64,000 nucleotides of DNA, from NCBI RefSeq assembly GCF_030766725.1, contig NZ_JARQWR010000008.1:62001-126000 (forward strand), given 5' to 3'. Origin of the DNA: Flavobacterium aerium (GTDB lineage: Bacteria > Bacteroidota > Bacteroidia > Flavobacteriales > Flavobacteriaceae). Positions within the stretch are counted from its first letter, which is position 1. Every line of letters begins with the position of its first letter. The notes under the pieces were generated by a model. It was not told the DNA's origin and did no database searches. It was given only the letters and a program-made list of their open reading frames with translations. A program made the translations under genes and the position numbers. Positions 47,621-56,340 of this stretch are shown one piece after another.

Positions 47621-48196
47621 ATGAAGAAATTAGTTCTTGGAGTTGTAGTAGCATTTGCACTGTTTTTTGTTTCATGTAATAATATGATTACGACATCAAT
47701 TGATGTAGATAGTCCTTTTGAGACGGTAACCGTTAAAGGTGAATATACTTTGAAGGTACCACAAGGTATCACAGAAGTTGTGCCGGAAGATGCTTGGTAT
47801 TCCTATGAAGGTACAGACGAATCGAATGCCTTTAAGGTAAAAGCAGAAACCATTAAGCAAGAAGGTTACGAAAAAAGAAGAAAAGAAGAAGGAACATTAG
47901 ATAAATTCCCTTACGGATTAAAAGGATGTAGCGATTATAATTTTGATTATTACGTTCAGAGGGAAAAAGAAGCCAAAGAAACTACTGTAGTAATTGATAC
48001 CACAATTAATTCATTACCAGCCAAAGTTTATAAATTCAGTGTAAACTCAGTAATGTTGGATATGAAAATTATGGCAGCTTACATAGAAGGTAAAGATAAG
48101 AAAATACAAAGAGTTATTGTTGGCTATCCAGTAAATGCAGTAAATGGAGATGTTGCTGCAGAGAAAATAATCTACTCTTTTCAATCTACTTTATAA
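47621..48196 (+). CDS. Small lipoprotein of unknown function
   Basis: 191 residues with lipobox FVSC and Cys19. The mature domain is beta-rich (VTVKGEYTLKVPQGITEV, TTVVIDTTINSLPAKVYKFSV, IMAAYIEG), resembling proteins that fold as a single alpha/beta sandwich such as PsbP/MOG1-like domains; this is a structural guess. Single gene between an ABC-F gene and a terminator. Confidence 0.75.
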   Translation: MKKLVLGVVVAFALFFVSCNNMITTSIDVDSPFETVTVKGEYTLKVPQGITEVVPEDAWYSYEGTDESNAFKVKAETIKQEGYEKRRKEEGTLDKFPYGLKGCSDYNFDYYVQREKEAKETTVVIDTTINSLPAKVYKFSVNSVMLDMKIMAAYIEGKDKKIQRVIVGYPVNAVNGDVAAEKIIYSFQSTL

Positions 48197-48218
48197 AAAG
48201 ATTGATATCCTATAAAAT

Positions 48219-48250
48219 AAAAAAAGCATCCTTTATGGATGCTTTTTTAT
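48219..48250. terminator. Bidirectional terminator
   Basis: Perfect 12-bp stem aaaaaagcatcc (48220-48231) / ggatgctttttt (48237-48248), loop tttat, between convergent genes. Confidence 0.88.
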
Positions 48251-48266
48251 TTTTGCTCAATATAGA

Positions 48267-48518
48267 TTATACTTCTTCGACATAATCCATGAAATTATTC
48301 ATTAATTCTTCCTGCTCCTCTTCAATTTGCTGAAAACGATAATGTTCTCTTTTTCCATTTTCAAGGACAAAAAGACTTCTTCCAGATTCATAAGGGAGAA
48401 AATTTGTTTCGAGAAACTCCCAAGTTTTTCCGACAGGATGTACAAGATGATCATAATCCATAAATTCTTTTTTTACACGATATGTTTTTCCTTTTATAAG
48501 TTGGTGGACACTATTCAT
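48267..48518 (-). CDS. DUF3601 family small protein
   Basis: 83 residues. The pattern LIKGKTYRVKKEFMDYDHLVHPVGKTWEFLETNFLPYESG matches the DUF3601 family: small, soluble, beta-rich, function unknown. The acidic C-terminus is EEEQEELMNNFMDYVEEV. It begins 11 bp after the stop of the App1-like gene on the same strand, so the two are probably co-transcribed. Confidence 0.75.
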   Translation of the reverse strand: MNSVHQLIKGKTYRVKKEFMDYDHLVHPVGKTWEFLETNFLPYESGRSLFVLENGKREHYRFQQIEEEQEELMNNFMDYVEEV

Positions 48519-48529
48519 AAGATTTATAT

Positions 48530-49498
48530 TTAATCAATTAAACCAATTTTTTTAGAATGCTCAATAGCTTCCTGACTATCTCTGAAATAACAAATGGCAA
48601 CCCCCATACTCTCAATGTTTTCCAAAGCAAGGATGACCTTTTGTTTTTTTAAAGAAGTAGTTTGTCGAATATAAACAGCCTTTAGAGAAACAGGAAATAT
48701 TTTACAAATGGATTCATATAAAAAAGGATCCTGCTGTGAATCATCACCCAATAAAACATATTTTAAATGCGGATAAAACTCCAAGATGTGTTTTATTTTT
48801 TCAAACTTATGATCATGACTTCCACGTCCAGTGAAAAGGAAATCCAATAAACTAGTTTTGATATCCTTCAAAAGCAACACTGCTCTGGGTAATTCATGTA
48901 ATTCTGTAAACTGAACAATAAAACGATATAAATTCCATTCACTACTAGATACATAAAAGAAAGCATTTTTTTCTTCAATATTATTGCGCCCCGCAGAACT
49001 TAAAGCCTGATAATGGGGAACAACATCGTCAAACAATTTACGTGCATTAATATTACGCCACAGTAAAATGTAAATTTTCTTAAAAATATTTCGGGTATGC
49101 GATATCAAGAAAGTATCATCAATATCCGAAATGAAACCCAATTTCCCTTCATGAGGTTTAATGAATGTTCCTTTGGAAACAATTTCTTTTCCGTTGTGAT
49201 GCAGCGTAACTTGATAGTCGTGCCATCCACCTTCCAGAGCAGTATTTAAGGGAATGCTAAATTGGAAAAGACCATCATCAAGCGTCTTGGTATGAATTTT
49301 GACACCATGACAATCTAAATAAACATCAGCATTTGAAATTGTCTTAATACGAAACATTCGAATGATAGCAGCAGCATGTTTGAAGCTCTTTTTTTCAAAT
49401 TCATACGTGCTGGCCTTATCTCGTTTAAAAGCGTGACCCATTACGATTAGTTCCTGATCGTTGGCATAACCACGGTAAAGTTTTAAGGTAGGCTTCAT
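48530..49498 (-). CDS. App1 family (DUF2183) phosphatidate phosphatase-like protein
   Basis: 322 residues. A beta-rich N-terminal part (about 1-115) is followed by the catalytic domain starting GFISDIDDTFLISHT, with the phosphatase motif DIDDT at 125-129, then NAFFYVSSSEWNLYRF, SHDHKFEKI and YVLLGDDSQQDP, all shared with the App1 catalytic domain. Known: yeast App1 is a Mg-dependent phosphatidate phosphatase. The divergent neighbour (64 bp away) is a diacylglycerol-kinase-type enzyme, which would catalyse the opposite step. Confidence 0.87.
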   Translation of the reverse strand: MKPTLKLYRGYANDQELIVMGHAFKRDKASTYEFEKKSFKHAAAIIRMFRIKTISNADVYLDCHGVKIHTKTLDDGLFQFSIPLNTALEGGWHDYQVTLHHNGKEIVSKGTFIKPHEGKLGFISDIDDTFLISHTRNIFKKIYILLWRNINARKLFDDVVPHYQALSSAGRNNIEEKNAFFYVSSSEWNLYRFIVQFTELHELPRAVLLLKDIKTSLLDFLFTGRGSHDHKFEKIKHILEFYPHLKYVLLGDDSQQDPFLYESICKIFPVSLKAVYIRQTTSLKKQKVILALENIESMGVAICYFRDSQEAIEHSKKIGLID

Positions 49499-49562
49499 TA
49501 ATTTGACAAAGAGTTTTATGTTTCGCGTAACAAATTAATTATATTTAATTTAAAAAAGAAAT

Positions 49563-50450
49563 ATGAGTATGCAAAAGAATTGTATAATGATTGTAAATCC
49601 TATTTCAGGAGACTTGGATAAAGAAGAGTTTATTGAAGCGACAAAGCAATTTGCTCAGAAAGAAAAGACGCATTTGGTCGTGTATGAAACTACGGGAAAA
49701 GAAGATGAAAAGAAGATAAAACAATTGTATGCAGAACATTTGCCAGAACGTGTTATTGTAGCAGGTGGAGATGGTACGATTAAAATGGTAGTAGAAGCAT
49801 TAGAAGAAGAAGATGTAATTATTGGAGTATTACCTGCAGGATCGGCAAATGGATTGTCAGTTGATTTAGGATTACCAGAAGATTTAGAAGAAAATTTAGA
49901 AATAGCATTCAATGGAGATTATATCGAGATCGATGTAGTATCTATTAACGGTATAAAGAGCTTGCATTTAAGCGATATTGGTGTAAATGCAGAACTGATT
50001 AAGAACTATGAAAATAGTACAATACGAGGCAAATTAGGCTATGCATTACAAGCTTTCAATACACTGAGTGATTTAGGAGATCCATTTCATGCAAAGATTG
50101 AAGCCAATAAAAAAACGATTGAGACAGAAGCTCGAATGATAGTAATTGCCAATGCGCAAAAATATGGAACGGGTGTTGTGATTAATCCATATGGAAATAT
50201 TAACGACGGAAAGTTTGAAATAGTAATACTTAAAAATTTAGACCTATTGGTTATAGGAAGAATACTATCGGGGAATATGCCTATTGATGATGATAATGTA
50301 GTAATCCTTTCAACAGATAAAGCTACAATAACGACAGATGACCCCATAAGTTTTCAGATTGATGGAGAATATTGCGGAGCAATACAACATCTTGATGTAG
50401 CGATATTGCACAAACAAATGAAAGTAGCAGTCCCTAGTGCAGTTGAATAA
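49563..50450 (+). CDS. Diacylglycerol kinase family lipid kinase (YegS/LCB5 type)
   Basis: 295 residues. The nucleotide-binding loop is GGDGT at 68-72 (VAGGDGTIKMVVEAL), followed by the substrate/nucleotide motif VLPAGSANGLSVDLGLP. N-terminal IMIVNPISG is the other hallmark, and the C-terminal beta domain carries FQIDGEYCG. Phosphorylates diacylglycerol or a related lipid alcohol. Divergent from the App1-like gene. The N-terminal Met1-Ser2-Met3 gives a second possible start two codons on. Confidence 0.88.
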   Translation: MSMQKNCIMIVNPISGDLDKEEFIEATKQFAQKEKTHLVVYETTGKEDEKKIKQLYAEHLPERVIVAGGDGTIKMVVEALEEEDVIIGVLPAGSANGLSVDLGLPEDLEENLEIAFNGDYIEIDVVSINGIKSLHLSDIGVNAELIKNYENSTIRGKLGYALQAFNTLSDLGDPFHAKIEANKKTIETEARMIVIANAQKYGTGVVINPYGNINDGKFEIVILKNLDLLVIGRILSGNMPIDDDNVVILSTDKATITTDDPISFQIDGEYCGAIQHLDVAILHKQMKVAVPSAVE

Positions 50451-50453
50451 AAC

Positions 50454-50488
50454 AAAAAAAGCGATCTTAAATTAAGGTCGCTTTTTTT
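50454..50488. terminator. Bidirectional terminator
   Basis: Stem aaaaaaagcgatctt (50454-50468) / aaggtcgcttttttt (50474-50488) with one T-G pair, between the lipid kinase gene and the convergent J-domain gene. Confidence 0.85.
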
Positions 50489-50506
50489 ATATATTTAGTT
50501 TGTAGT

Positions 50507-50956
50507 TTATTCTGCCGCTACAATTTTACTCATACTTCTGTAAAGGAAAGCATTGTAAATATGTCTACGAGCAAAACGCCCCGGAGAATCTGCATTTACC
50601 ATTTTGATATAAGTCGCTTTAGGAACACTGAAGTATTCGTAGCTACTACCATCAAGGAAATTTACTTGTAAAATTGAACGATCGTAGAAAAACTCATGAA
50701 TATTAGACGTTGAAATAGTCTTAGTGTATTCAGGAAGATTCTTTTCCTGTGTTTCAGGAGCGATACTTACTAGGAAATGGTAAGCCTCAATAATAGCTTT
50801 ACTTTTTTCTTCAGCAGCCAATTTTTCTTCGTGGTTATCAGCAAATTTATCAGGGTGACAGTCTTTCATACTGTTTCTGTAAATTGTTTTCAATTCCTTT
50901 AAAGTGGCTGTTTTAGTAACGTCCAAAAGTTTTCTGTAATCAGCAATTTTTTTCAT
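50507..50956 (-). CDS. J-domain protein fused to a KTSC domain
   Basis: 149 residues. An N-terminal J-domain (about 4-65) carries the DnaK-stimulating HPD motif at 34-36 (KDCHPDKF). The C-terminal ~65 residues (from SNIHEFFYDRSILQVNFLDGSSYEYFSVP) match the KTSC fold, often found in small proteins acting on lysyl-tRNA synthetase or nucleic acids. It has no Gly/Phe or zinc-finger part, so it is not a full DnaJ. Probably targets DnaK to a KTSC-bound partner. Confidence 0.8.
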   Translation of the reverse strand: MKKIADYRKLLDVTKTATLKELKTIYRNSMKDCHPDKFADNHEEKLAAEEKSKAIIEAYHFLVSIAPETQEKNLPEYTKTISTSNIHEFFYDRSILQVNFLDGSSYEYFSVPKATYIKMVNADSPGRFARRHIYNAFLYRSMSKIVAAE

Positions 50957-51041
50957 AAAATGATTTAATGTTACTTTAGATTTTCTGAGATATAAAGTGT
51001 TTTGTAAGTAAAATCCTTTGTTTCAAAAAAAATAATTCGCG

Positions 51042-51049
51042 CAAAGGTA
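51042..51049 (-). promoter_or_regulatory. Bacteroidota -7 element upstream of the J-domain gene
   Basis: Minus strand reads TACCTTTG, a perfect TAnnTTTG, about 85 bp before the start at 50956. No TTG at the -33 distance. Confidence 0.3.
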
Positions 51050-51147
51050 CAATGTTTTTTTGAATGATAGATTATGGAAATGTTATTCCCTCTTTTTTGA
51101 ATAAATTTCCCCAATGAATAACGCTTTTTAGAAGTGCTATAAAACAG

Positions 51148-51177
51148 AAAAACCATCAAATATATTGGATGGTTTTT
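51148..51177 (-). terminator. Terminator of the outer-membrane protein gene
   Basis: Perfect 10-bp stem aaaaaccatc (51148-51157) / gatggttttt (51168-51177). It lies about 200 bp beyond the stop of the minus-strand gene at 51380 and is T-rich on that strand. Confidence 0.55.
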
Positions 51178-51379
51178 CCTTTGTAGCCCTAACAAAGCAA
51201 TTGTCTAATTCTAAATTATGTCCTCTTCGATTTGACTTTAAAATAACAATCCTGACGATACAGAACAGGAACCTTTTATTGTAAGATTTAAGAACTCTTA
51301 ATGTGAGCTAACTACAAAAATATTCTTCTTTATATTCTCGTATGTACCGTGTTATAAGATGTTTTATTGAATTATCGTT

Positions 51380-51925
51380 TTAAAACCTATAACCTACATG
51401 AACACCAAATCTCACAATTTGGTCGTGGTCAGTCTTGTCAGAATTAAATAATTGTTTCCCCCAACCAAGGTTGACTTCAAATGTAAATCCACTTTTAGTA
51501 ACCCATTTGTTTCCTAAGCCTAAACCAAGAGAAAGATCAATTACATCAGAACCTTCAGTAAATTTTGAATTATCATTTACATCATATATTTTTTTTCCGT
51601 CAATTGAGCTTAACATTCCAAATCCTTCAGCAAAGAAACCAGAAGCAAATTTCTTTCCAAAATACCTTCTATAATAAGGGGTGATTGAATAATTTAAATC
51701 TTTTTTATTTTTTGTATTGTCAAATACTTTAAAAAAAGAAATTCCTAATGATGAATTATGATTTAAATATCTTTCATAACCGGCTTCTAAAGATCCAAAT
51801 AAAGGATTAAGCGCATTTAATTTAATTTCATTGTTTTTCTGATAAGGATTTGCATCAGTTTCATTTTGAGCGTTGACAGAATGAAAGGCAAACAAAATGA
51901 TAAGTAGTAAAAAGTTTTTTTTCAT
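51380..51925 (-). CDS. Small outer-membrane beta-barrel protein
   Basis: 181 residues. Signal peptide to about residue 19 (SVNAQN), then eight or so amphipathic strands (SLEAGYERYL, SLGISFFKVF, SGFFAEGFGML, TFEVNLGWGKQLF) and a C-terminal FGVHVGYRF with terminal Phe. This is the OmpA-like / DUF3575-type small-barrel pattern. Function unknown; the AraC-type regulator gene lies 88 bp upstream on the same strand. Confidence 0.75.
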   Translation of the reverse strand: MKKNFLLLIILFAFHSVNAQNETDANPYQKNNEIKLNALNPLFGSLEAGYERYLNHNSSLGISFFKVFDNTKNKKDLNYSITPYYRRYFGKKFASGFFAEGFGMLSSIDGKKIYDVNDNSKFTEGSDVIDLSLGLGLGNKWVTKSGFTFEVNLGWGKQLFNSDKTDHDQIVRFGVHVGYRF

Positions 51926-52013
51926 AAAAAGTGATTTGAATTATTTAAATCCAAAATTCACATAATAAAAATTTCATGAAGTTTCAAAAGCTTAAAAATG
52001 TATAAATTGGCAC

Positions 52014-53150
52014 CTATTTGCTGGTGTTTTTATATTCATTTGGTGTTTGACCAGTAACTTTTTTAAAGGCTTTATAAAAAGTTGTTTTCGAAGTGAACCC
52101 AGATTCTAATCCCATCGTCAATAAATTATAGTTTTCATATTCAGAATTTGAGATCATTTCTTTGACAGCCTCAACTCGATATTGACTGATGTAATGAGCA
52201 AAGTTTTCTCCCGTTATTGTGTTTATAATTTGTGAAACATATCCAGGGCTTATGCCTAGTTTTTCAGCGACTTTTTCTCTGTTTAATGTACTGTCAGTAT
52301 AAATGTGCTGTTCTTTGCAAAGAAGTTCCAGTTTTTGAAAATAAAGATTATCTACCGTGATAGCTTCTCTAGTTTCTTCTAATGAACTATTTTTTACAAT
52401 TTGTAGATTGGTATATGAAATTGCCAAATCTGTATTTAGAAAATTAGAAACAGCATCTTTGTTTTTGGCCAATTTGTATTTGTAAATGCCTTTATAAGTA
52501 GTCCAGTGAATTAGGAATGTTGCTGCTATAGCCACAATACTCAAAGCAGAAGAAATGTCATAATGAAGAAATATACCCGTTATCCAAGTAGTTATCCAAG
52601 AGAAAAGTAATAAAGAAAAAAGGTTAAACAAGATAATGATCCATTTATTTTCCGGTGTGTCTTTTAAATGTCTTATCATAAAATAAGAGTAGATTAACAT
52701 AAATGGGATGAATGTAATTACTAAAATAAGGTGAATCTGAGAAAATATGTTGATTAAATTGTTTCCCGACTCAGGGATTTTATAAACTCCTGCAATACGA
52801 TCAAGATCGGTTGTAATTCTAAGAACAACCGAATAGGCAAACGGAATAAAGCACAAATAAATTTTTTGTTTGCTTTTTATAGTATCATCAACCCGGTTTA
52901 TAATAAACATAAATAAGAAAACTGGTAATAGCAATGACCACTCGACATGGTCAAAAAAGCGTAGAAAAGGATATTGAGTAAATACTTTTTCAATTTCAAA
53001 AACATACATTAGCAAAATTAATGAAAGTATAAATAGTAAGTAGGCCAGATATTTATTTGAATTACTATTGAATAAGGAAGACTTTAAAATAATTAAGCCT
53101 AAAACCATTCCCTGAAAAATTGCAATATTTAAAAGTGTTGTATAAATCAA
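52014..53150 (-). CDS. AraC family regulator with membrane-embedded N-terminal domain
   Basis: 378 residues. The N-terminal ~225 residues have seven or so membrane helices (for example 5-21, 33-50, 65-83, 95-113, 135-160, 172-195, 200-220), and the C-terminal ~100 residues are an AraC/XylS double helix-turn-helix (EKLGISPGYVSQIINTITGENFAHYISQYR, then TMGLESGFTSKTTFYKAFKKVTGQTPNEYK). Such proteins join a membrane sensor directly to DNA binding. Possible targets are the adjoining outer-membrane gene or the amino-acid permease across the spacer; unproven. Confidence 0.87.
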   Translation of the reverse strand: MIYTTLLNIAIFQGMVLGLIILKSSLFNSNSNKYLAYLLFILSLILLMYVFEIEKVFTQYPFLRFFDHVEWSLLLPVFLFMFIINRVDDTIKSKQKIYLCFIPFAYSVVLRITTDLDRIAGVYKIPESGNNLINIFSQIHLILVITFIPFMLIYSYFMIRHLKDTPENKWIIILFNLFSLLLFSWITTWITGIFLHYDISSALSIVAIAATFLIHWTTYKGIYKYKLAKNKDAVSNFLNTDLAISYTNLQIVKNSSLEETREAITVDNLYFQKLELLCKEQHIYTDSTLNREKVAEKLGISPGYVSQIINTITGENFAHYISQYRVEAVKEMISNSEYENYNLLTMGLESGFTSKTTFYKAFKKVTGQTPNEYKNTSK

Positions 53151-53900
53151 TTCTTTAATATAAAAGTTGTTTTTAAGATTTGTTTTGGGATATCATGCTA
53201 ATTAGTCTTTTGCTAAAACATAGCTAATTTCATATGAATTGACAGGACGAAATTATATTAATACGGATGATTTTTCTTAATGGATTAAGAAATGATTAAC
53301 TAAAAGGACTTATTAATTTGTATTAAAAAACAACTTAAGAGGTTTTTAAGAGGCGGATTTGCAAAAGCTGTTCCAAAAAGATTTTCGGATTTTTAGCTGT
53401 TGAAATACTACTGTGTAAGACTGGATTTGTCCAGTTTTAAGGAGTTAAAGCCTTAGTTGTTTTTTATGCCTATTATTTTTGACGAAGCGAATCAACTTAA
53501 TCATTTGAAATTTATATGGAATTAAATTGTTTGTTTTTTCCTGTTGAGATTTTGTACACGGTTAGTTCTTGTCATGAAATATGTAGTTTGTTAGAAAGAG
53601 TGAAATATATTTAAATCTTACTTTGTCCATTATCTAAATTTTGTTCCTATTTTAAAGATTTACTTTCGGATTCGAGTTATTAAATAATAAGTTTATACTA
53701 TTGTGTTAAGCGACACTCCAAACAGTAAAACAATAAAAATTGTTTTTTTAATAGAATGGAAATGGCTTTGATTTAGAACATTTATCCCATTTTATATGAT
53801 TCCTTAATTGAAGTTTTAGTATAATACATGTTTTGTGTGATTCCTTTTTTAACTTATCTTCGTCGCTTATACATTTAATTCTTTTTAAAAAATCTAATTT
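53151..53900. other. 750-bp intergenic region
   Basis: Divergent spacer between the AraC-type regulator and the amino-acid permease, AT-rich and unusually long for this window. The only clear structure is a small hairpin, actgga (53420-53425) / tccagt (53430-53435), with loop tttg and T-rich right flank, possibly a leader or weak terminator. No riboswitch, tRNA, or open frame with coding character was seen. Confidence 0.5.
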
Positions 53901-55328
53901 GTGAAAAAAAGCCACGAAAACGTAGAAGAAAATCAGCTTAAACGAGGGTTGAGTAATCGCCACATTCAGTTAATTGCCTTAGGTGGATCAATTGGAACAG
54001 GACTTTTCCTAGGTATTGGTCCAGCAGCTGTATTAGCAGGCCCATCAGTTATTTTAGGGTATGCTGTTGCTGGAATTATTGCTTTTTTTATTATGAGACA
54101 ACTCGGTGAAATGGTTGTTGAAGAACCTGTGTCAGGAAGTTTTAGTCATTTTGCGTATAAGTATTGTGGTCCTTTTGCGGGTTTTGCGTCGGGTTGGAAT
54201 TATTGGATTTTGTATATTTTAGTTAGTATGGCTGAACTTACAGCCATTGGTGTTTATGTGCAATTTTGGTGGCCTGAAATTCCACTGTGGGCATCCAGTC
54301 TCTTTTTCTTTCTGGTTATTAATGCTTTGAATTTTGCCTCCGTAAAAGTTTATGGAGAAACAGAATTCTGGTTTTCAATCATAAAAGTTGTTGCAATTAT
54401 TGCAATGATTTTGTTTGGAACTTACTTATTAATAAGTGGTACAGGAGGAGAACAAGCAACAATTCAGAACTTATATAACGATGGAGGTTTCTTTCCAAAA
54501 GGTTTCTTTGGAAAAGCTACTGATGGTAGTTTTCAAGGTTTATTAGCCGCAATGGCGCTAATTATGTTCTCTTTTGGAGGTTTGGAACTAATAGGAATTA
54601 CGGCTGCTGAAGCAGAAAATCCAGAAAAAAACATTCCAAAAGCTACAAACCAGGTTATCTATAGAATTCTTATATTTTATGTCGGTGCATTGGTTATTCT
54701 ATTTGCTTTGTCGCCTTGGCAACAAATTACGACAGATAGTAGCCCATTTGTAATGGTTTTTCAAAATTTAAATGGAATGGAATTCGACTTGTTTGGCAAT
54801 AAAATTTTCTTTACACGTCTTATTGCTAATGCGCTTAATTTAATTGTATTAACCGCAGCTTTATCGGTATATAACAGTAGTGTATATAGTAATTCACGCA
54901 TGTTATATGGTTTAGCAGATCAAGGTAATGCCCCTAAGTTTTTAAAGAAGTTAAACAAACAATCAGTACCAATTAATGCGATCTTAATTTCTTCATGCTT
55001 TGCAGCGATCTGTATTTTAATAAATAAAGTAATTCCAAAAGAAGCTTTTAGTATTTTAATGTCTTTGGTAGTGTCTTCTTTGATTATTAATTGGGTTATG
55101 ATTTCTTATACACATCTAAAATTTAGGCGTGCGAAAGATAATGAAAACACAAAAACAAAATTTGCTTCGTTGTTTTATCCCGTAAGTAATTACATCTGTT
55201 TGGTATTCTTATTCGGTATTCTATCCATCATGTGGATTACTAATATGAAGCTATCCGTAGAATTAATTCCTATTTGGTTAGGTATTCTTTTTGTGTGTTA
55301 TAAAGTTTTAAAACAAAAAAACAAGTAG
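53901..55328 (+). CDS. Amino-acid permease (APC superfamily, AAT-like)
   Basis: 475 residues with 12 membrane helices. N-terminal LKRGLSNRHIQLIALGGSIGTGLFLG is the signature of the AAT family (GabP/CycA/AnsP/ProY group), and FGGLELIGITAAEAENPEKNIPKA (about 222-245) is the second. The frame opens with GTG at 53901; no ATG lies upstream in frame with coding character, so GTG is taken as start. Substrate cannot be chosen among neutral or basic amino acids. Ends 25 bp before a strong terminator. Confidence 0.88.
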   Translation: MKKSHENVEENQLKRGLSNRHIQLIALGGSIGTGLFLGIGPAAVLAGPSVILGYAVAGIIAFFIMRQLGEMVVEEPVSGSFSHFAYKYCGPFAGFASGWNYWILYILVSMAELTAIGVYVQFWWPEIPLWASSLFFFLVINALNFASVKVYGETEFWFSIIKVVAIIAMILFGTYLLISGTGGEQATIQNLYNDGGFFPKGFFGKATDGSFQGLLAAMALIMFSFGGLELIGITAAEAENPEKNIPKATNQVIYRILIFYVGALVILFALSPWQQITTDSSPFVMVFQNLNGMEFDLFGNKIFFTRLIANALNLIVLTAALSVYNSSVYSNSRMLYGLADQGNAPKFLKKLNKQSVPINAILISSCFAAICILINKVIPKEAFSILMSLVVSSLIINWVMISYTHLKFRRAKDNENTKTKFASLFYPVSNYICLVFLFGILSIMWITNMKLSVELIPIWLGILFVCYKVLKQKNK

Positions 55329-55352
55329 TTTTTACTATACTATTCATCTATT

Positions 55353-55397
55353 AGGTATTGATTATCAACACACAGTTGATTGTCAATACCTTTTTTT
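55353..55397 (+). terminator. Terminator of the amino-acid permease gene
   Basis: Long stem aggtattga-tt-atcaac / gttgat-tg-tcaatacct (55353-55369 and 55375-55391) with a 2x2 internal loop, followed by a T-run. Confidence 0.85.
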
Positions 55398-55517
55398 ATA
55401 GTATGCCGAAAAAGCAAATGTCTCCTGACTTCGCATCTGTAACGATGATCAAATAAAGTTATTGAAAAGAATAGAAAAACGAGTGTAGTGTTTTTTTACA
55501 GAAGTAAATATAAACAA

Positions 55518-55544
55518 AAAAGCCTCAGATTTCTCTGAAGCTTT
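55518..55544 (-). terminator. Terminator of the tRNA gene
   Basis: Stem aaagc-c-tcaga / tctga-a-gcttt (55519-55529 and 55534-55544) just 3' of the tRNA on its strand, with T-rich flank. Confidence 0.7.
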
Positions 55545-55551
55545 GTCTTAG

Positions 55552-55624
<73 letters not shown>

Positions 55625-55742
55625 ATGTTTCGGGTGCAAAGATACAACTAATTTCATAAAAACCAAGATTTTTTTTGAATTAAACGTTTTTAATGACGCT
55701 AAAGCCTTGTGAAATAAGGATAAGTAGGTCGTTAGTAGTCGT

Positions 55743-56321
55743 TTATATTGTCAATAAAAGTTGCTGTTTAGTAGCATCCCATTCTTTTTTAAGTAAAGCA
55801 TATTGGAATTCACTACCCCATTTTCCTTTAAAAAAGATATTTTCTATAAAATGACCTTCTTGTCTAAAGCCTGTACTCTTTAATAATTGAATGGAAGCGG
55901 CATTTTCGGCATCAACAATTTCTACAACACGATGCAATTCTTTTTGATCGAATAAAAATGATAAAATTGCATGGAACGTTTCTTTAGCATAACCTTTACG
56001 TTGTTCAGTATGAGAGATGGTAATACCAACTTCGGCAATACGGACATCATATTGATCTAACTTTATGGCACAATCACCCACGATCTTGCCTGTAGTAATA
56101 TCTTCTAGACCATATTGAATCCATTCTCCAACTTTTCCAAAAAGCAAACCTTCTTGATTCGTGATAAAAGCAAGACATTCCTCTTGGGTCATTACATCAA
56201 ATCCTTGGTATTTTGTTACCTCAGGATTAGAGCGGTAAAAATGGAAGTCTTCAAGATCTTCTCTTTTAAGGATTCGGATTAATAATCTTTCGGTGAGTAT
56301 ATTTATTTTTTCTAAAGTCAT
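55743..56321 (-). CDS. GNAT family N-acetyltransferase (RimJ/RimL-like)
   Basis: 192 residues from the ATG at 56321 (MTLEKINILTERLLIRIL). A longer frame to 56381 would overlap the upstream gene by 41 bp and add 20 residues without conservation. The acetyl-CoA binding part AEVGITISHTEQRKGYAKETFHAIL (about 103-127) and the closing VVEIVDAENAASIQLLKSTGFRQEG are typical of RimJ/RimL-type acetyltransferases, which act on protein N-termini or small molecules. Substrate unknown. Confidence 0.85.
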   Translation of the reverse strand: MTLEKINILTERLLIRILKREDLEDFHFYRSNPEVTKYQGFDVMTQEECLAFITNQEGLLFGKVGEWIQYGLEDITTGKIVGDCAIKLDQYDVRIAEVGITISHTEQRKGYAKETFHAILSFLFDQKELHRVVEIVDAENAASIQLLKSTGFRQEGHFIENIFFKGKWGSEFQYALLKKEWDATKQQLLLTI

Positions 56322-56340
56322 TTTTGTTTTTGATTGAGAG

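Larger units (their letters stand above)
50957..51379. other. Intergenic region between the J-domain gene and an outer-membrane protein gene
   Basis: 423 bp without a credible gene. It holds a -7-like element for the J-domain gene and a hairpin at 51148-51177. A 74-codon frame through the hairpin has no coding character. Nothing else is recognised. Confidence 0.6.

Noticed and set aside
50971..51195. 74-codon minus-strand frame
   Set aside because: Runs through a terminator hairpin and an AT-rich spacer; no conserved-looking features.
53420..53440. Hairpin in the 750-bp spacer as a terminator or riboswitch
   Set aside because: Only 6 bp of stem and not next to any gene end; no riboswitch core recognised.
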